A DNA stretch of 64,000 bases from Nectonema munidae (lineage: Eukaryota > Nematomorpha > Nectonematoida > Nectonematidae). A program made the translations under genes and the position numbers. Every line of letters starts with the position of its first letter. Position 1 is the stretch's first letter. Shown piece by piece: positions 1-10,759 of this stretch. Location: contig JAUIRK010000142.1 in the NCBI GenBank assembly GCA_030549495.1, positions 248,001 to 312,000 of the forward strand. Reading direction: 5' to 3'. The notes below the pieces were generated by a model. That model did not search any database. It was not told where the DNA came from and was given only the letters and a program-made list of their open reading frames with translations.

Positions 1-1855
1 AAAACTAGAGATATTATTTAATGAGACATATTGTTGTCGGTTACAGAGATAACTTTTCAGAAGATCTAAAACCATATTTTTGAAACTTCAAAAGTAGATA
101 ATCATGGTTTATACTATCAAACGCCTTCGAAAAAACAATGAAAATAGACCAAGATTCTAGACCATTCTTTAAGGATTCTAAATTATAATTCACTAGATTT
201 CCTACTGCAAAGTCAGTGGAAACGCCTGTTCTAAACCGAATTTTCTTGAGTTGAAAATGTTGAACTTGTTTAAGTAGTTTACCATAGGATTAAAAACAAT
301 CTTTTCAAAAATTTTACCTATAAAAGGAAGAATGCTAATAGGTCTATAATTATTTAATGTAGCTCTACTACCTGATTTGAAAATGAGTACGACCTTTATA
401 TTTTTAAATTATCGGAATAATATTTTTCATGAAACATTTTGTTAAACAGAATACAGATATTTTTTAATAAAAAACCTATAAGCATTTTCCCAACATTATT
501 AAAAATTTAATCATACCCAAAAGAAGAAGAAGAGCTAAAGAAATTAGTCGTAATTAGAATTTCATTCATAGAAATATCTTCAAAAAAAAGAATTATATGA
601 GGGAGAAATATTGAAACTGGGAGAATTTGAGAGTTCAGATTCATTAGACAAAGAAGAGGCAAAATAGTGATTCAAATCATTGGGATCTAAGGAAATAAAC
701 TCTTTACACTTACGACCAAGTAAATCATTAATAACATTCGAAGACCCTTTTGAATTATTTTTTAAACTTAAAAATTTCGAAAGATAAAATTGATTTTTCG
801 TAAAAATAACTTTTTTATTATATTTGTTTCTCATTGATTTGTAAAGATTCCATGATTTTAAAGATCTATCTTTCAAAAACTTATGCAACAGTGCATGTTT
901 ATTTTTCCTGGTTTGTTTTAATTCTATTGTATACCATTTATTAATTTTTGGTGTATAAAATTTATTATTTACTAAAGGAAAACTTAGATTAATTACGTTT
1001 GTAATTTTATTTATAATATCATTATAGAACTCGTTGACACCTTTACAATACACTATATTCCAACTTTCATTACACAAATTACGATAAAAATGTTAAAAAC
1101 TTTGTTGTTAAATACTCTATAGGGTACACTATTTTTAATGACATTTAAAGCATTTTCAAAATAATTTCTGCAAACTATAAAGATAGGAAGATGGTAGGAA
1201 ATATCCGCTAAAATATTACCAGAAAAAATACCGTCACATTGAAAATATCTAAAAATATTATCAATACTACTTACACTAAATTTACATAATAAATTGTAAA
1301 ATTTAGAAACATTCATACACACACAAAGTTTATTCAGATCTAAATTAAAATAACCTAATATAAAGGTATCCTTTTTGCTACCAACTTTCAAAAGTAGATT
1401 TTCAAATTCTACCAAGAAAAATTAAATATCACAGTTAGGAGGTCTATAGATTAAAATGACTCTAAAACTAGAAATATCCACAACCAAGAATTCAAAAGAA
1501 GTAAATTCAAGATTAGTAAACGATAGATTATCAATATGTTTATTATTGATATATAGACCTAACCGGCCGCCTCTGCCTTGCCTACATTGAGAAGAGATAA
1601 ATTATAGTTACACTTAGGTTTCCATATTTTGGTTAACGCAAAAATATCAATTCTGGATTTACATACTTCCTCTATCAATATTTTGACCTCTTCATAACTT
1701 TTATTCAAGCTGCAACAATTAAGATGAAAAACTGACAGATCAAATGATGTTACCTTATCTTTTAAATTTAAAACATTCATTAGTTTTTCAGGAGAATAAA
1801 AATCAAAGTTTGTTAGGAGAAGCAAAGTTAAAATTGTTTTCTATATTTTCACTCA
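1..1855 (-). pseudogene. LINE A ORF2, endonuclease and start of reverse transcriptase
   Basis: Endonuclease pieces: SVFHLNCCSLNKSYEEVK with SRIDIFALTKIW (1760-1640), then GYFNLDLNKL and SSIDNIFRY ending in ILADISYHLPIF (1415-1150; the usual SDH is SYH here). A linker with SWNLYKSMRNKYNKK follows (1077-580). RT begins near 240 with FRTGVSTDFAVGNLVNYN and, at 165-100, WSIFIVFSKAFDSINHDYLL, the motif A region in which the usual aspartate of F-D-F is valine. The YxDD motif is off-window. The ORF is split over at least three frames. Confidence 0.8.
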
Positions 1856-1891
1856 TATTTCAGATATATATTTAGTATTATTATAATGTAA

Positions 1892-2872
1892 TCACACTGT
1901 CTTTCTAATCGGACAGTTTGAGTCAAAAGCATCATGATCAATGACACGTATTTTCTTAGACATACAATTAGAACATTTATAAGAGTTAGTATTAGTTGAA
2001 TTAGGACACGAAAAAGATGAATGTGAGTCTGCACAGAATTTACACGTTGGAGATTGCAGGATGAAGAGTTACAACAAATGTTACATTGCTTAAAAGATTA
2101 AAAATCAAAAACATGGTGACAATTATGCTCAATACAAAGACAATCTTTATTGTTTTTAATTAAGTACCTGATTTTAGGATCTATAGTGAAAACTTCATTA
2201 TCTTTTTACTCAGTATATAATTAACCCTTTGAAGACCAGAATTTTGAAGACTAATCGTCTGCTTTATTTTTCAATGAAATTTTATTATCTAAAGCAGATG
2301 ATTTCAATTTTTTGGGACATCAGAATCCCACCGGTCTTTAAAGGGTTAACCATAATTTTGGGATTGAAACAGGATTTCTATTAATCTGAATGCCTTCTTG
2401 ATTCTTGTTTTCAAAACATTTATTATCTATTTGTAGAGAGATTCAGTAAGTATATTCTAGTAAGTATTTTTACTAGTTCTCAATTTTGAGACTTAATCTT
2501 CAATAATGCACTATCAGAAAATTTTTTAAAGCTAAGAACATCATTTGTTTATCAAACTTTAACTTAAAAAAGTTTGAATTATCAAGGTTATGAAAATTAT
2601 TATTATCAAAATTATTATTAGTTTTATATATTTTTAGCATTAGTAGAATTTTTCACAACATTAGCATATCTTTCTGAAGATATCAATGTTTTCATTGAAT
2701 CAAAACCATTCAGACAACTTTCTATTTTATTGTCAATACAAGCGAGTTTTGTAATTAAAGAAGTCTGCTCTTTATACTCAGAGAAATTTGAGAAAGGTTA
2801 GTTTGAATTTTTTTTTTTAGAAAGTGTACCAATTTTAGATAACAAATATTTCAATTTATAAATATGTTCCAT
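1892..2872 (-). pseudogene. LINE A ORF1, zinc-knuckle RNA-binding protein remnant
   Basis: On the - strand a start codon at 2872 opens with MEHIYKLKYLLSK. A helical stretch follows (2790-2640, containing ACIDNKIESCLNGFDSMK and ERYANVVKN), as in the coiled-coil part of LINE gag-like proteins. The C-terminal part (2170-1892) is cysteine-rich: CLCIEHNCHH, QCNICCNSSSC, FCADSHSSFSCPN and YKCSNCMSKK are successive knuckle-like blocks, ending near IRKTV and a stop at about 1894. Known role: binds element RNA in the retrotransposition particle. It is broken by stops (for example after KKKNSN and after HHVFDF) and by a MITE insertion at 2225-2345. Confidence 0.7.
2225..2345. mobile_element. piggyBac-type MITE 1
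   Basis: 121-bp non-coding element flanked by TTAA on both sides (2221-2224 and 2346-2349), the target duplication typical of piggyBac. Its ends are inverted repeats: CCCTTTGAAGACC on the left and, read inward from the right, CCCTTTAAAGACC (12 of 13 match). A subterminal block reading AAAGCAGACGAT on the - strand recurs in MITE 2 at 9564. It sits in ORF1 of LINE A, so it is younger than that LINE copy. Confidence 0.8.
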
Positions 2873-3136
2873 CGGGAACACAAAAAAGAAAGAAAAAAAC
2901 CAGTTTTAATATAACAGAGTTAATAAAGCAAACTTATTTATAAGGTGAAAACTTATAATATTCACTTAAATATTGAATATTCACTCAAAAAATAGTATAT
3001 TAAAAAAATGTGTTCAAATAATAATTAATAGAAATAGAGCTGGATTATGTTGATTTCCTATTAAAAAAACAAGAAACTTAGTAAAAAAGCACCATTTTAA
3101 ATATTTTTACAAAATCTCGGGTGAACCCAATAAATA

Positions 3137-3154
3137 ATTGATTGATTGATTGAT
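3137..3154. repeat. ATTG/AATC microsatellite, probable LINE B tail
   Basis: Four to five tandem ATTG units. On the - strand this is an (AATC)n run directly downstream of LINE B, which fits a LINE 3' tail made of a short repeat. The 2873-3136 stretch left of it holds LINE A 5' sequence and AT-rich DNA with no gene seen. Confidence 0.6.
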
Positions 3155-3439
3155 TTTGACGCAGCTTGTAGATTGAATCATCCTAAAGCTGGCATTTGAG
3201 CTTAGAACTGTTTAAAGAGTGTGCAATAAGTTAAAACTATAAAAGTCGTTGTCGCAAAAAAGGCGGATGTAAAATAGGGTAGTGACAAAAAGTAGTGATA
3301 ATGAGGATGAGTGAGTTAGGGTGGATTTCTTATCAAAATATTTTCAATGATTCAATTAGTGTCGTGAAACTTCTTATCAAATGTGGCTTAACAAAAATTT
3401 TCGAAATTGAAGTAATATGAAAGTTATCAGTATTCATAT

Positions 3440-4130
3440 TCCTAAAATTGAAGTAATCAGCTAAATTTGAATTTGCTGCACAAGAAAACAGTAAGTGACT
3501 AGTCGTTTCAACGGAGTTGCATCCGAATCGGCAAAGATTGTCCTCACATTTTCCTATTATGTGCAAGAATGATTTGCACACACAATTACCTGATAACGAA
3601 CTAAGAATTTTGGGAGGTAGTGCATCCACTTTAAGTTTTTCAAGTTCACTACGTCAATATATGGGTGATGACTAAATGATTTACTATTTTGCCACTCTTG
3701 AATCCAAAGTTTGAATTTGCTTATTAAAGTAGTTTTTAAGGGACCGTTCTGATAAAACATACGCAAGGAGATTTAAGGGCAGATTTCGCAAGTTTATCCG
3801 CTATCTCGTTTCCTAATATACCACAATGGCTTGGACACCAGACTAATCTAATAGAAAAGTGTTTGCTCAATCTTTGATAAAGAGACAGAATGGTCGCTAT
3901 CGAATAGTTGGATGATTTGTATTTCAAAGCTTTGATCAAAGAGAGGGAATCTGTAAGAAAAAAGAGTAAGTGAAATTGAGAGAACAGCGTTTTATTATCA
4001 GATAAAAGGTGTAACGCCGAAATTAGTGCCGAAGATTCGGCAAGAAAGGATAAGGCAAAAAAGCCAATATTGAGAGAATGTGAGAACGTTGGTTGGGTTG
4101 CGTTTGGAAAGAAAACTGTAAAAGACGATG
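3440..4130 (-). pseudogene. LINE B RNase H domain and CCHC tail
   Basis: AESSALISALHLLSDN (about 4050-4000) and FFLTDSLSLIKALKYK (about 3965-3915) match the E and D blocks of RNase H, and LVWCPSHCGILGNEIADKLA (about 3850-3790) is the C-terminal block with the His and last Asp. After a linker, NLCRFGCNSVETTSHLLFSC (about 3545-3485) is the CxxC...H...C tail typical of RNase H-bearing LINEs. Known role: removes RNA from RNA/DNA hybrid; the tail is thought to bind nucleic acid. The tail is one continuous reading frame (3629-3333) but is joined to RNase H only across frame changes. Confidence 0.85.
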
Positions 4131-4399
4131 CGCCAATGGTTGAAATATTGTCGTATGATCCAAGAAAAGTGGACTTTCGAAAATGCGGAGAGATTTTGGC
4201 AAAAATTATATGCTCGTGTGTGACTCCATTTTAAATTTATGAGAAAAGAAAGAGCCAAAGTACTTATGGAAGAGTTGCTGAAAAAGGTCGTAGTTAGAAT
4301 AGGGTGTAAGGCTAGACCAAACGAGCTGTACTGAGAGTTCTTTGAGATAAACGAGAGTTTCTTGGATAAAATCAGTTTTTCAATGTATAAGTGGAGTGG

Positions 4400-5690
4400 A
4401 TTAGTGAAGGATGCAATTAATATCAAGTTTTTCGGGGTAGATGCACTGCATTTTAATGCTTTTCTTAGAATGGAAAAAAGAGGGTGTTGAATAGTTTAGA
4501 TACTTCGTATACTTGAAAATAGGGCGCCAAGTTGAAATATCATAAGTGAACGATGGAAGAATTTCATGGTCATGGAGTTTTTTTTTAAAAGTAAAATGGT
4601 TTCGCCATTTAAAATTGACAATATTCTTAACTTTGGAGAATAAAGAAAAACATTTAGTATGCTGGATTTCAAAATTGGTGCTCCAGTTGAACCTAGGTGT
4701 AAAATAAATGCCCAAATACTTTAGAGATTTACAGGGTGGGTGGGTGGCGTTGTTAAAAAACAAATCTGGACACTTGGAATTTTTCCGACTAAAGTTTAAG
4801 AGAGAGCATTTTTCAAGATAGAAATTTAGGTTCAACAATTCCTCAAACTGTTGAGTTCTCGATAAAAGTCTGTCAAGAAGTAATCGGTTTTGTGTTGGGT
4901 TTATGACTGAAATACCTACAACAAGATCGTCAGAAAATCCTTGGTAGAAGCAATCATTACTCTCTAAGAAATCAAGCAAAGGGGTCATTAGAATGATGAA
5001 AAGAAGATCACAGAGGCAGTCAGTCACCCTGAGGTATTGAACAATTCGCTTCTTTAGTTACATTTGATTGGCCTCTTGGAATTGCATTTTATGCATACTT
5101 CTTTTATGGATTGGTGGCAAGCAGATTTGAAGGCTACCGTGAAATCTATGAAAAAGGTTGTTAAACACTTCTGGTGTTTAAAACAATTATACACAAAAGA
5201 AGTCAAGCGGTCAATCGCCACTTCAGCGGATCTGTGAAAGACATATGCAAGCTGATACTTGTTAATACATTTGGTCATTTGAATGTGATTCAACATACGA
5301 AAGCGCGCGACTTTCTCGCAAAACTTACCCTTGGAAAAATTTAATTCGATATGATTTGTTTTTCCTCCTAGGAATTAAAATAACTACCCCCTTTTTGAAT
5401 AAACTTGGGAAGTGTGACTCGATGTGAGAATGCTGTTGAGTGTTTTAAACGTAATTTTATCACACCCTGGACTAGAGTTCAAGGAGAGATGCTGGAAACA
5501 AGAGTAGGTTTCATCAGAGGTAATTGGGAAGAATGATAGGTCTTTTTGAAGACAACAAGGAAAAGAGCAATTAGAATCAGAGGAGAAGAAAAAATGAAGA
5601 ATAGCTATTCCGTCAATATCTATGCCCAATGGTTGATTATCATCATGTGCTAAAAAACGTAGGTTTATCATGTGATTTGCTGTTAGTCAG
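4400..5690 (-). pseudogene. LINE B reverse transcriptase domain
   Basis: Pre-palm block with LSLNSSPGCDKITFKTLN (5671-5384); fingers and motif A region with AEVAIDRLTSFVYNCF and TTFFIDFTVAFKSA (5296-5054), where the motif A aspartate is kept; then QGFSDDLVVG (about 4935-4905), the Y/F-x-D-D active-site motif, and the thumb with KSLKYLGIYFTPRFNW (5027-4401). Known role: copies element RNA into DNA at the nick. The domain is spread over three frames. Confidence 0.85.
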
Positions 5691-6129
5691 AGATTTTATT
5701 TTCTTCGAAACGTTAGTATGATTAAAATTGATTTCATGTTTTTGAAGGAGAGAATTTTCTTTCTATAGTATTTCTAATATTTAAATATGCAATGAGGTCT
5801 TCATTGCTTCTTTATTTTTTGAACTGTTTGTAGAAGCACCTCACTCTTTTTCTAAGGGCGTGTAAGGCAGGAGTCCAAGAAGTATTCTTGCACTTTATAG
5901 AAAAAGTAGACCTGCTTAGGGCGTTTGAAATGAAATTTGTTAGAGTTAATGCATACAAATCGATATCTTAAAGTTATTTGGGGTTGACTGAAGAACATTG
6001 CTATTCAATTAAACTTTGAAGATTGTCAAAAAGTAGTGTTCCATTTACTATTTCCTTAACAATTGACGTTGTGCAATCAGGAGCTTTTAGATCAAGAATT
6101 ACCTCAATGTAAGCATAGTCCGAAAAAAG

Positions 6130-6745
6130 GTTTCATCAAGAATATTCTACGATTTAATAAAAGTAAACATTCTATCACAACAGAGAGAAAGATCAATATG
6201 AGATTCATTAAGTACATCTGTTCTTAAGCTTGTAAAAGTATGTTTACTATCAGAGTCAAGTAAATGAAGATTGTATTCATCAATTTTATCATATAAAATC
6301 TTGCCTCTAGTTTTCGTTTTTGAGTCCCATAATGTATGACGAACATTGGTGTCCCCAATTATTATAAGGGGTTCATAAATAATTTTGGAAGAATTGAGAA
6401 AAAGAAAAAATCTAAACAGGTATCGGAGCTAGGTGGAAAATATATTGAAACACAAAAAAATTATAATGTTTAATAGAACAAATAATTGTCGTAATGTAAT
6501 CATTCGACAGTTGGTTAAGTAACTTAATGTTGAGATGATTTTTAAACAGGATTACAAAGAGATTAGGAGGAAAACTATGAACAATTGAGTAGTACAAACT
6601 GGGCATGAATGGAACTTCATTTTTGTGCAGGTATGGTTCATTAATAAGGATAATATCATAGTTATTAGCTTCAAGAAATATATGTAAATTATTATAAGCA
6701 ATTAATGATTTCCTTCAATTAATATAGAGAATTTTAAAGTTATTT
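6130..6745 (-). pseudogene. LINE B endonuclease domain
   Basis: Starts near 6740 with NNFKILYIN, followed by SLIAYNNLHIFLEANNYD, IILINEPYLHKNE and PFMPSLYY. In endonuclease/exonuclease/phosphatase domains of LINEs the N-term block and the E-P-Y block carry catalytic Asn and Glu; both are visible. Further along (6370-6180), IGDTNVRHTLWDSKTK corresponds to the G-D-x-N catalytic block and TDVLNESHIDLSL to the downstream I-D-L block. Known role: nicks target DNA to prime reverse transcription. One stop lies between YIN and RKS, and frame changes separate the blocks. Confidence 0.8.
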
Positions 6746-6770
6746 AAATGGGAAATTAAATTGCCATGCT

Positions 6771-7330
6771 TTATTTAGTATAAAAATGTGTATTTTTTTA
6801 ATTTTAATAATATTCATATATATAATTTTCGGGCAAAAACAACACATTTTATTGACACTTTCAGAATTTTAACGCCCTAATTAACAAAAATTGATTAGGG
6901 AAATGAAGTCAGCGTTGTTGATTTAGTAATAAAAATATATATTTTAATTAAAATTCGAATAATATTCTTAGAGAAAAATTTCAGACGGAAACCGTAAATT
7001 TGATTGATACTTTTAGAAATTTTGACACCCTAATTCCAAAAATTAAATACAGATTCTAAATTAGCATGCTTGATTTTGTATAAAAAAATATATTTTATTT
7101 AAAATTTGATTAATATTTTTGGACACAATTTTCAGGCAAAAACCGCAAATTTGATTGATATTTTCATAAATTCTCACACCCTAATAGTGAAAAATAAACC
7201 AAGAAATGAAATCAGCATGGTCGATTTGGTATAAAAAATTAATTTTATTTAAAATTTGAATGAATGTTTTCATAAGCAATTTTATCATCAATCAAATTTT
7301 GATTGACATTTGCTACAAAGTTGTCATGCT
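6771..7330. repeat. Tandem array A, ~150-bp period, ~3.7 units
   Basis: Successive units carry the landmark ACCGCAAATTTGATTGA at about 6839 (diverged), 6992 and 7143, a spacing of 150-153 bp, plus GCATGGTCGATTTGGTATAA. The array ends in a non-repeated segment containing TCAAATTTTGATTGACAT (7292-7310). The same unit and the same end segment occur at 40290-41345. No coding potential is seen. Unit divergence suggests it is old. Confidence 0.8.
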
Positions 7331-7739
7331 TATTGGAAAAATAAGTAAGCGTTATGTGTTATATCAGTGGTCTGGCAAGACCTCGGGAAAGAATAAAGCA
7401 TAAATATAGGTGGTTTTGCTAGACTACTGTATATTTTAATGTAAAAATCTTGGTTGATAGATAGATAGATATGATGACCACTTTTTTCAGCACACAATAT
7501 TTATAAAGTTAGGATTTTTTAGAAAAGAATAACTGTTATCATTCGAAACATCTATTATTTCTGTGAGTAAAATATAGGTAGTATTCGTTAAAAAAATTTT
7601 TTTTATATTTTTCAAAATAAATTGTTATACAAAGCTAAGTCCACTTTTTGTATGCAAAAAGGAACTTATCGAAGCTTAAAGTAAAACATTGATTCTGCCT
7701 GACATTGGCTACAACGCACATCTTATTACAATTCATCGT
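7331..7739. other. Unassigned AT-rich stretch
   Basis: No gene, RNA or repeat end recognised. It contains a short GATA microsatellite (7456-7470). Confidence 0.5.
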
Positions 7740-7791
7740 ATCTTTCAATTTTTTTACAATTTAAGGAAGATTTATATTTCCTTCATACCTA

Positions 7792-7922
7792 TTAGGGTGG
7801 CCCTTATTTTTTGACTTTTGTAAAAAAAGTTTCCCAACCCAAAATTTTGTTTCTTTTTAGGTAAAATTTTTATTTCTAAAATTTTATAGAGTTTGGTTAA
7901 GTATAAGAGGACCCTCAATCAC
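7792..7922. repeat. Left terminal unit of the DDE-like element
   Basis: Begins TTAGGGTGGCCCTTATTTTT and ends TAAGAGGACCCTCAA. The two ends are imperfect inverted repeats of each other (TGAGGGTCCTCTTA against TTAGGGTGGCCCTTA). The unit at 10133-10272 has the same begin/end pattern in the same orientation and shares AATTTTGTTTCT in its body. Confidence 0.5.
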
Positions 7923-8220
7923 TTTAAAGTTAACCATTGAGAAAGCATATACACATTCAAAAAAATTAAAAAATTAGAAATTGTAATTTAATTCAAATAT
8001 TTTTATATTTTTTTGTTTTGATTAGATTTATTTTTAATAAACTATTTTGATTTTTCTTTTCTCAAATTCTCTACATTTTAAAATCGAAAGTAATTTCAAA
8101 TTTTTATCTTCAAATTTAAGAAGCAAATTTTTTATTCCCATTGTTGGTTCTATTTAGAATCAAATCGTTAGAGCAAAATTACCTTCAAATTGTCAGGCAT
8201 TATGCGTATTTTTTTATAAT

Positions 8221-10135
8221 ATGAGAGTTGTAAAACTCACTGCAAAAGAAAGAGCGTCCTTAGTAATTCAAGAAATTCTTATTTTTTGGCAGAAAGCTCA
8301 AATTCCCACAAAAAGAATTGACCAATGCATTGAAAAGCTGCTTAAATTCTACGAAGAATGGAAAGATTTACAAAAAAATGTTAACAGATCTTTTGTCAAA
8401 GAAAAGGCATAAAAAGATAGCTTTGTTGAAAGAATATAGCCCATTTGGATCCTTTGTCTCAAATAAAAATTGAAGAGGATAAAAAGTTTCTGAATCTCTA
8501 ACGTCAAAAAGGTCGACCCGGTTCTATGACTGGATTAGATCAAAAGTTATTGCATAAAGAAGATTAAAGAGAAAAATGAATGAAGTTGAAAGAGAGGAAA
8601 AAAGATGGAAAATTTCTTAAGAGGAAATGAAATCTCCACCAAACATTCACAGAGATGAAGAAACTGATCTTTCTTCAGAAGTAGAAAAATCTTTAAAAAA
8701 AACAACTGAAGCTAAAAAAGTAAATGTTAGAGGAACTTGCGATTTTTTTACTCCCCATCTGGCTGAGGTTTTTGACAGATGCAAAATTAGTGACAGAAAT
8801 GGAATGCATATTTTGATGTCAGCTGCTGATGCTTTTCTACATAAAATCTTATAATAAATCGCACTTCTTTTCAAAGATTAAGAAAAAAATTTAGAGAAGA
8901 AAGAACCCATCATATTAGACAGACTTCCTATTTAAATGAATGCAAAGATATTATTTTGCATTGGGATGGAAAATTGTTTTTAGAATCAAGCCAAAAATTA
9001 AATAGAATTGCTATTATAACAACATTTCATGGAAAAGGACAATTGCTGGATATTCCCAAAATTAAATCAAGCTATGGAGAAAATCAAGCATTAGCAATAT
9101 ATCAAGCAATTGAAAATTGGAATATTTTAGATAAAGTTCAAGCACTTTTTTACACCACAGAAAAAAAGGGGGGAAACAAAAAATGAAAAGGAGAATTGTC
9201 ATATCTGAGGAAATATTTGAGGATTTTTTAGAGAGGGGTGGTTTATCTAATGAAACCACATGATTCTCTTCAAAAAAATTCAAGGAAAATTGGTACGCAA
9301 TAGATCAAAAAAAGTATATAACAGGCAGAGACAAAATTTCTGATTATGATCGCTATGAAATTTCTAAATTTGTCAAATATCATCTTTTTCAAAACAATCA
9401 GATAAGAGATGATTATAAAGAGCTACCAGAACTCACATTAATATTTATTGGTGAAGTTCATGGCAATGAAATATTACTTTGCAGACCTGGTGCCGTCAGC
9501 CATGCAAGATGGATGTCCAAAGCAATGTATGCTCTTAAAATTTTTGTTTCAAAACGAGTTTAACCCATTTAAGACCAAGCAAAGCAGACGATATCTAAAA
9601 AACGCAGACGATTTATATTCAAAGTCATTGAAAAAAGCAGACGAAGATGAAATTACTTATGTTCCAAAATAGGAACATTGGTCGTAAATGGGTATGGAAT
9701 TGTCACAAATTAACTCTATAACAAGAATACGCGTTTTTCTTGCTCTTATCTACGTTCCTGCATGCTTTACTTGTCCTAATGCAATTAAAGCGCCATACCA
9801 CGACTTCAATTTTATGCTCAAACTCATAAAGTTTCAGGAAATTGATTTGCAAATTAGTCATGTGACTTCCCAGAAATTCGGTAATCATCTCTCGCATCTT
9901 GCTTGAGAGAATGTTGCTATATCTCTGTTTGATGAAACTGTTCCGAATGATATCAAAGCAAAAATGCCTAAAATTATAATAAATTCATCGCCTAAAAATA
10001 ATGAAATTAATGTGAAAAAATATTGGCTTCCTAAAAACAAGTTGTCTTCTTTTTTAACTTTACATTTTTCTTCAATAGCATACAAAAAAAATTTTCCTGC
10101 GATTTTCAATCAGTACAGTCTTTCTCAATGAAGAT
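8221..10135 (+). pseudogene. DDE-like transposase-family remnant (N-terminal and central parts)
   Basis: The N-terminus, MRVVKLTAKERASLVIQEIL with FWQKAQIPT and KLLKFYEEW (8221-8412), is a helical leader. Then ITPR-like TPHLAEVFDRCKISDRNG (8740-8800), IILHWDGKLFLESSQKLNR (8950-9005), QLLDIPKIKSSYGENQALAI (9040-9100), and WNILDKVQALFYTTE. After a gap come GAVSHARWMSKAMYALKIF (9490-9546) and RVFLALIYVPACFTCPNAIK (9730-9790). From family memory the aligned blocks are HWDGK, a D-T-T block (Y-T-T here) and a C-x-x-H block (not found), which I infer to be an RNase H-fold nuclease core. Several stops and frame changes, and a MITE insertion at 9564-9692, make it dead. No function is proven for the family. 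Confidence 0.65.
9564..9692. mobile_element. piggyBac-type MITE 2
   Basis: 129-bp element with inverted ends CCCATTTAAGACCAA (left) and CCCATTTACGACCAA (right, read inward). TTAA precedes the left end (9560-9563); the right flank is TATG, so the right copy of the target site has changed. It contains several GCAGACGA blocks, also found in MITE 1. It interrupts the DDE-like coding region between the MSKAMYALKIF and FLALIYV blocks, and coding similarity resumes just after it. Confidence 0.75.
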
Positions 10136-10272
10136 TAGGGAAGCCCTTAAGTATAAACTAAAAATTAAAATCAATAATTTTGTTTCTCCCATAATTTATT
10201 TATGTATATACGTCTAAAACAAATTAATTTTGAAAATTTGAGCTATTTTTAAAAAACCTAAGACGACCCTCA
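10133..10272. repeat. Right terminal unit of the DDE-like element
   Basis: Begins TTAGGGAAGCCCTTAAG and ends CTAAGACGACCCTCA, matching 7792-7922 in direct orientation at both ends, with a diverged body. It overlaps the last few bases of inverted arm 1. Confidence 0.5.
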
Positions 10273-10381
10273 GAGAAGAAAAGGAATAACAGAATTTATG
10301 GAATTAAAAAAATGTATCTTTATTGCAAAAAAACCATATGAGATTTTAAATTCTTTTAATAACAAATGTACAAGGATAACA

Positions 10382-10597
10382 TTAGGTCTTTAAACAATAT
10401 TTGGAAAATTTTGGATAATTTTTCCTGTTTTCAGTGACATTTTGAAGAACAAATTCTCTTGTTTTTTCAACATTTGTAAGGATATTGTGAAAATCTTCTA
10501 TGAGCGTTATTCCTCTTTCTGCAACATCATTTACAACTTTAATCTTTTTAACTTTTTCTAGACCTTCTTTAAAACAAGACCTTTCTTTCCATAACAA
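10382..10597 (-). pseudogene. C-terminal end of the DDE-like protein, inverted
   Basis: An open 71-codon segment on the - strand containing KVKKIKVVNDVAERGITLIE and REFVLQNVTENRKN, which fits the C-terminal block of the same family as 8221-10135 (KVVND.AERG.). It follows directly on the - strand from a copy of the NQYSLSQ block. It ends with a stop at about 10382 and AATAAA-like sequence beyond. Its reversed orientation is explained by the ~54-bp inverted arms at 10081-10135 and 10601-10654. Confidence 0.6.
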
Positions 10598-10759
10598 AGG
10601 ATCTTCATTGAGAAAGACTGTACTGATTGAAAATCGCGCAGAAATTTTTTTGTAAATAAATTTTAATGAAATTTAAATCAAAAAAAAAAAAAATTAGAAA
10701 TTTAATCTTTGAATTTGTTTTACAATTTAAAGAAGATATATATTTCTTTCATACGTATT

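Larger units (their letters stand above)
1..2872 (-). mobile_element. Non-LTR retrotransposon (LINE A), 3' part cut by window edge
   Basis: A two-ORF LINE read leftwards. ORF1 (about 2872-1892) has a gag-like zinc-knuckle region and ORF2 (about 1855 to the edge) has an apurinic-like endonuclease followed by the start of a reverse transcriptase. The layout fits the Jockey/CR1 side of the non-LTR tree; I cannot fix the clade. The RT palm continues beyond position 1, so the 3' end is not visible. Stop codons and frame changes are scattered through both ORFs, so the copy is dead. A piggyBac-type MITE (2225-2345) sits inside ORF1. Confidence 0.85.
3137..6745 (-). mobile_element. Non-LTR retrotransposon (LINE B) with RNase H
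   Basis: A nearly full-length ORF2 of a LINE read leftwards: endonuclease (about 6745-6130), a linker, reverse transcriptase (about 5690-4400), RNase H (about 4130-3790), and a CCHC tail (about 3560-3440). An RNase H domain after the RT is found in the I, R1, LOA and some Jockey groups of LINEs, so an I-superfamily relative is likely. No ORF1 is visible to the right, where a tandem array begins at 6771. Multiple stops and frame changes show it is inactive. Confidence 0.85.
10081..10654. repeat. ~54-bp inverted repeat pair (fold-back arms)
   Basis: Arm 1 is 10081-10135 and arm 2 10601-10654. Both contain GATTTTCAATCAGTACAGTC in opposite orientations and differ only by a few bases near the outer end. 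They bracket the second terminal unit and the inverted C-terminal coding block, so a rearrangement of a once-colinear gene is likely. Confidence 0.85.
7740..10759 (+). mobile_element. Unnamed DDE-like element with folded-back C-terminus
   Basis: The coding remnant at 8221-10135 (+) belongs to a recurrent invertebrate ORF family that I recognise by its block order but cannot name. The final ~70 codons lie on the opposite strand (10597-10382). Two ~135-bp units with similar ends, TTAGGGTGGCCCTTA...ACCCTCA (7792-7922) and TTAGGGAAGCCCTTA...ACCCTCA (10133-10272), sit either side of the + strand part. A ~53-bp direct repeat (7740-7792 and 10705-10759; landmark TTTACAATTTAA) encloses everything. 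The exact ends of the mobile unit are uncertain. Confidence 0.55.
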
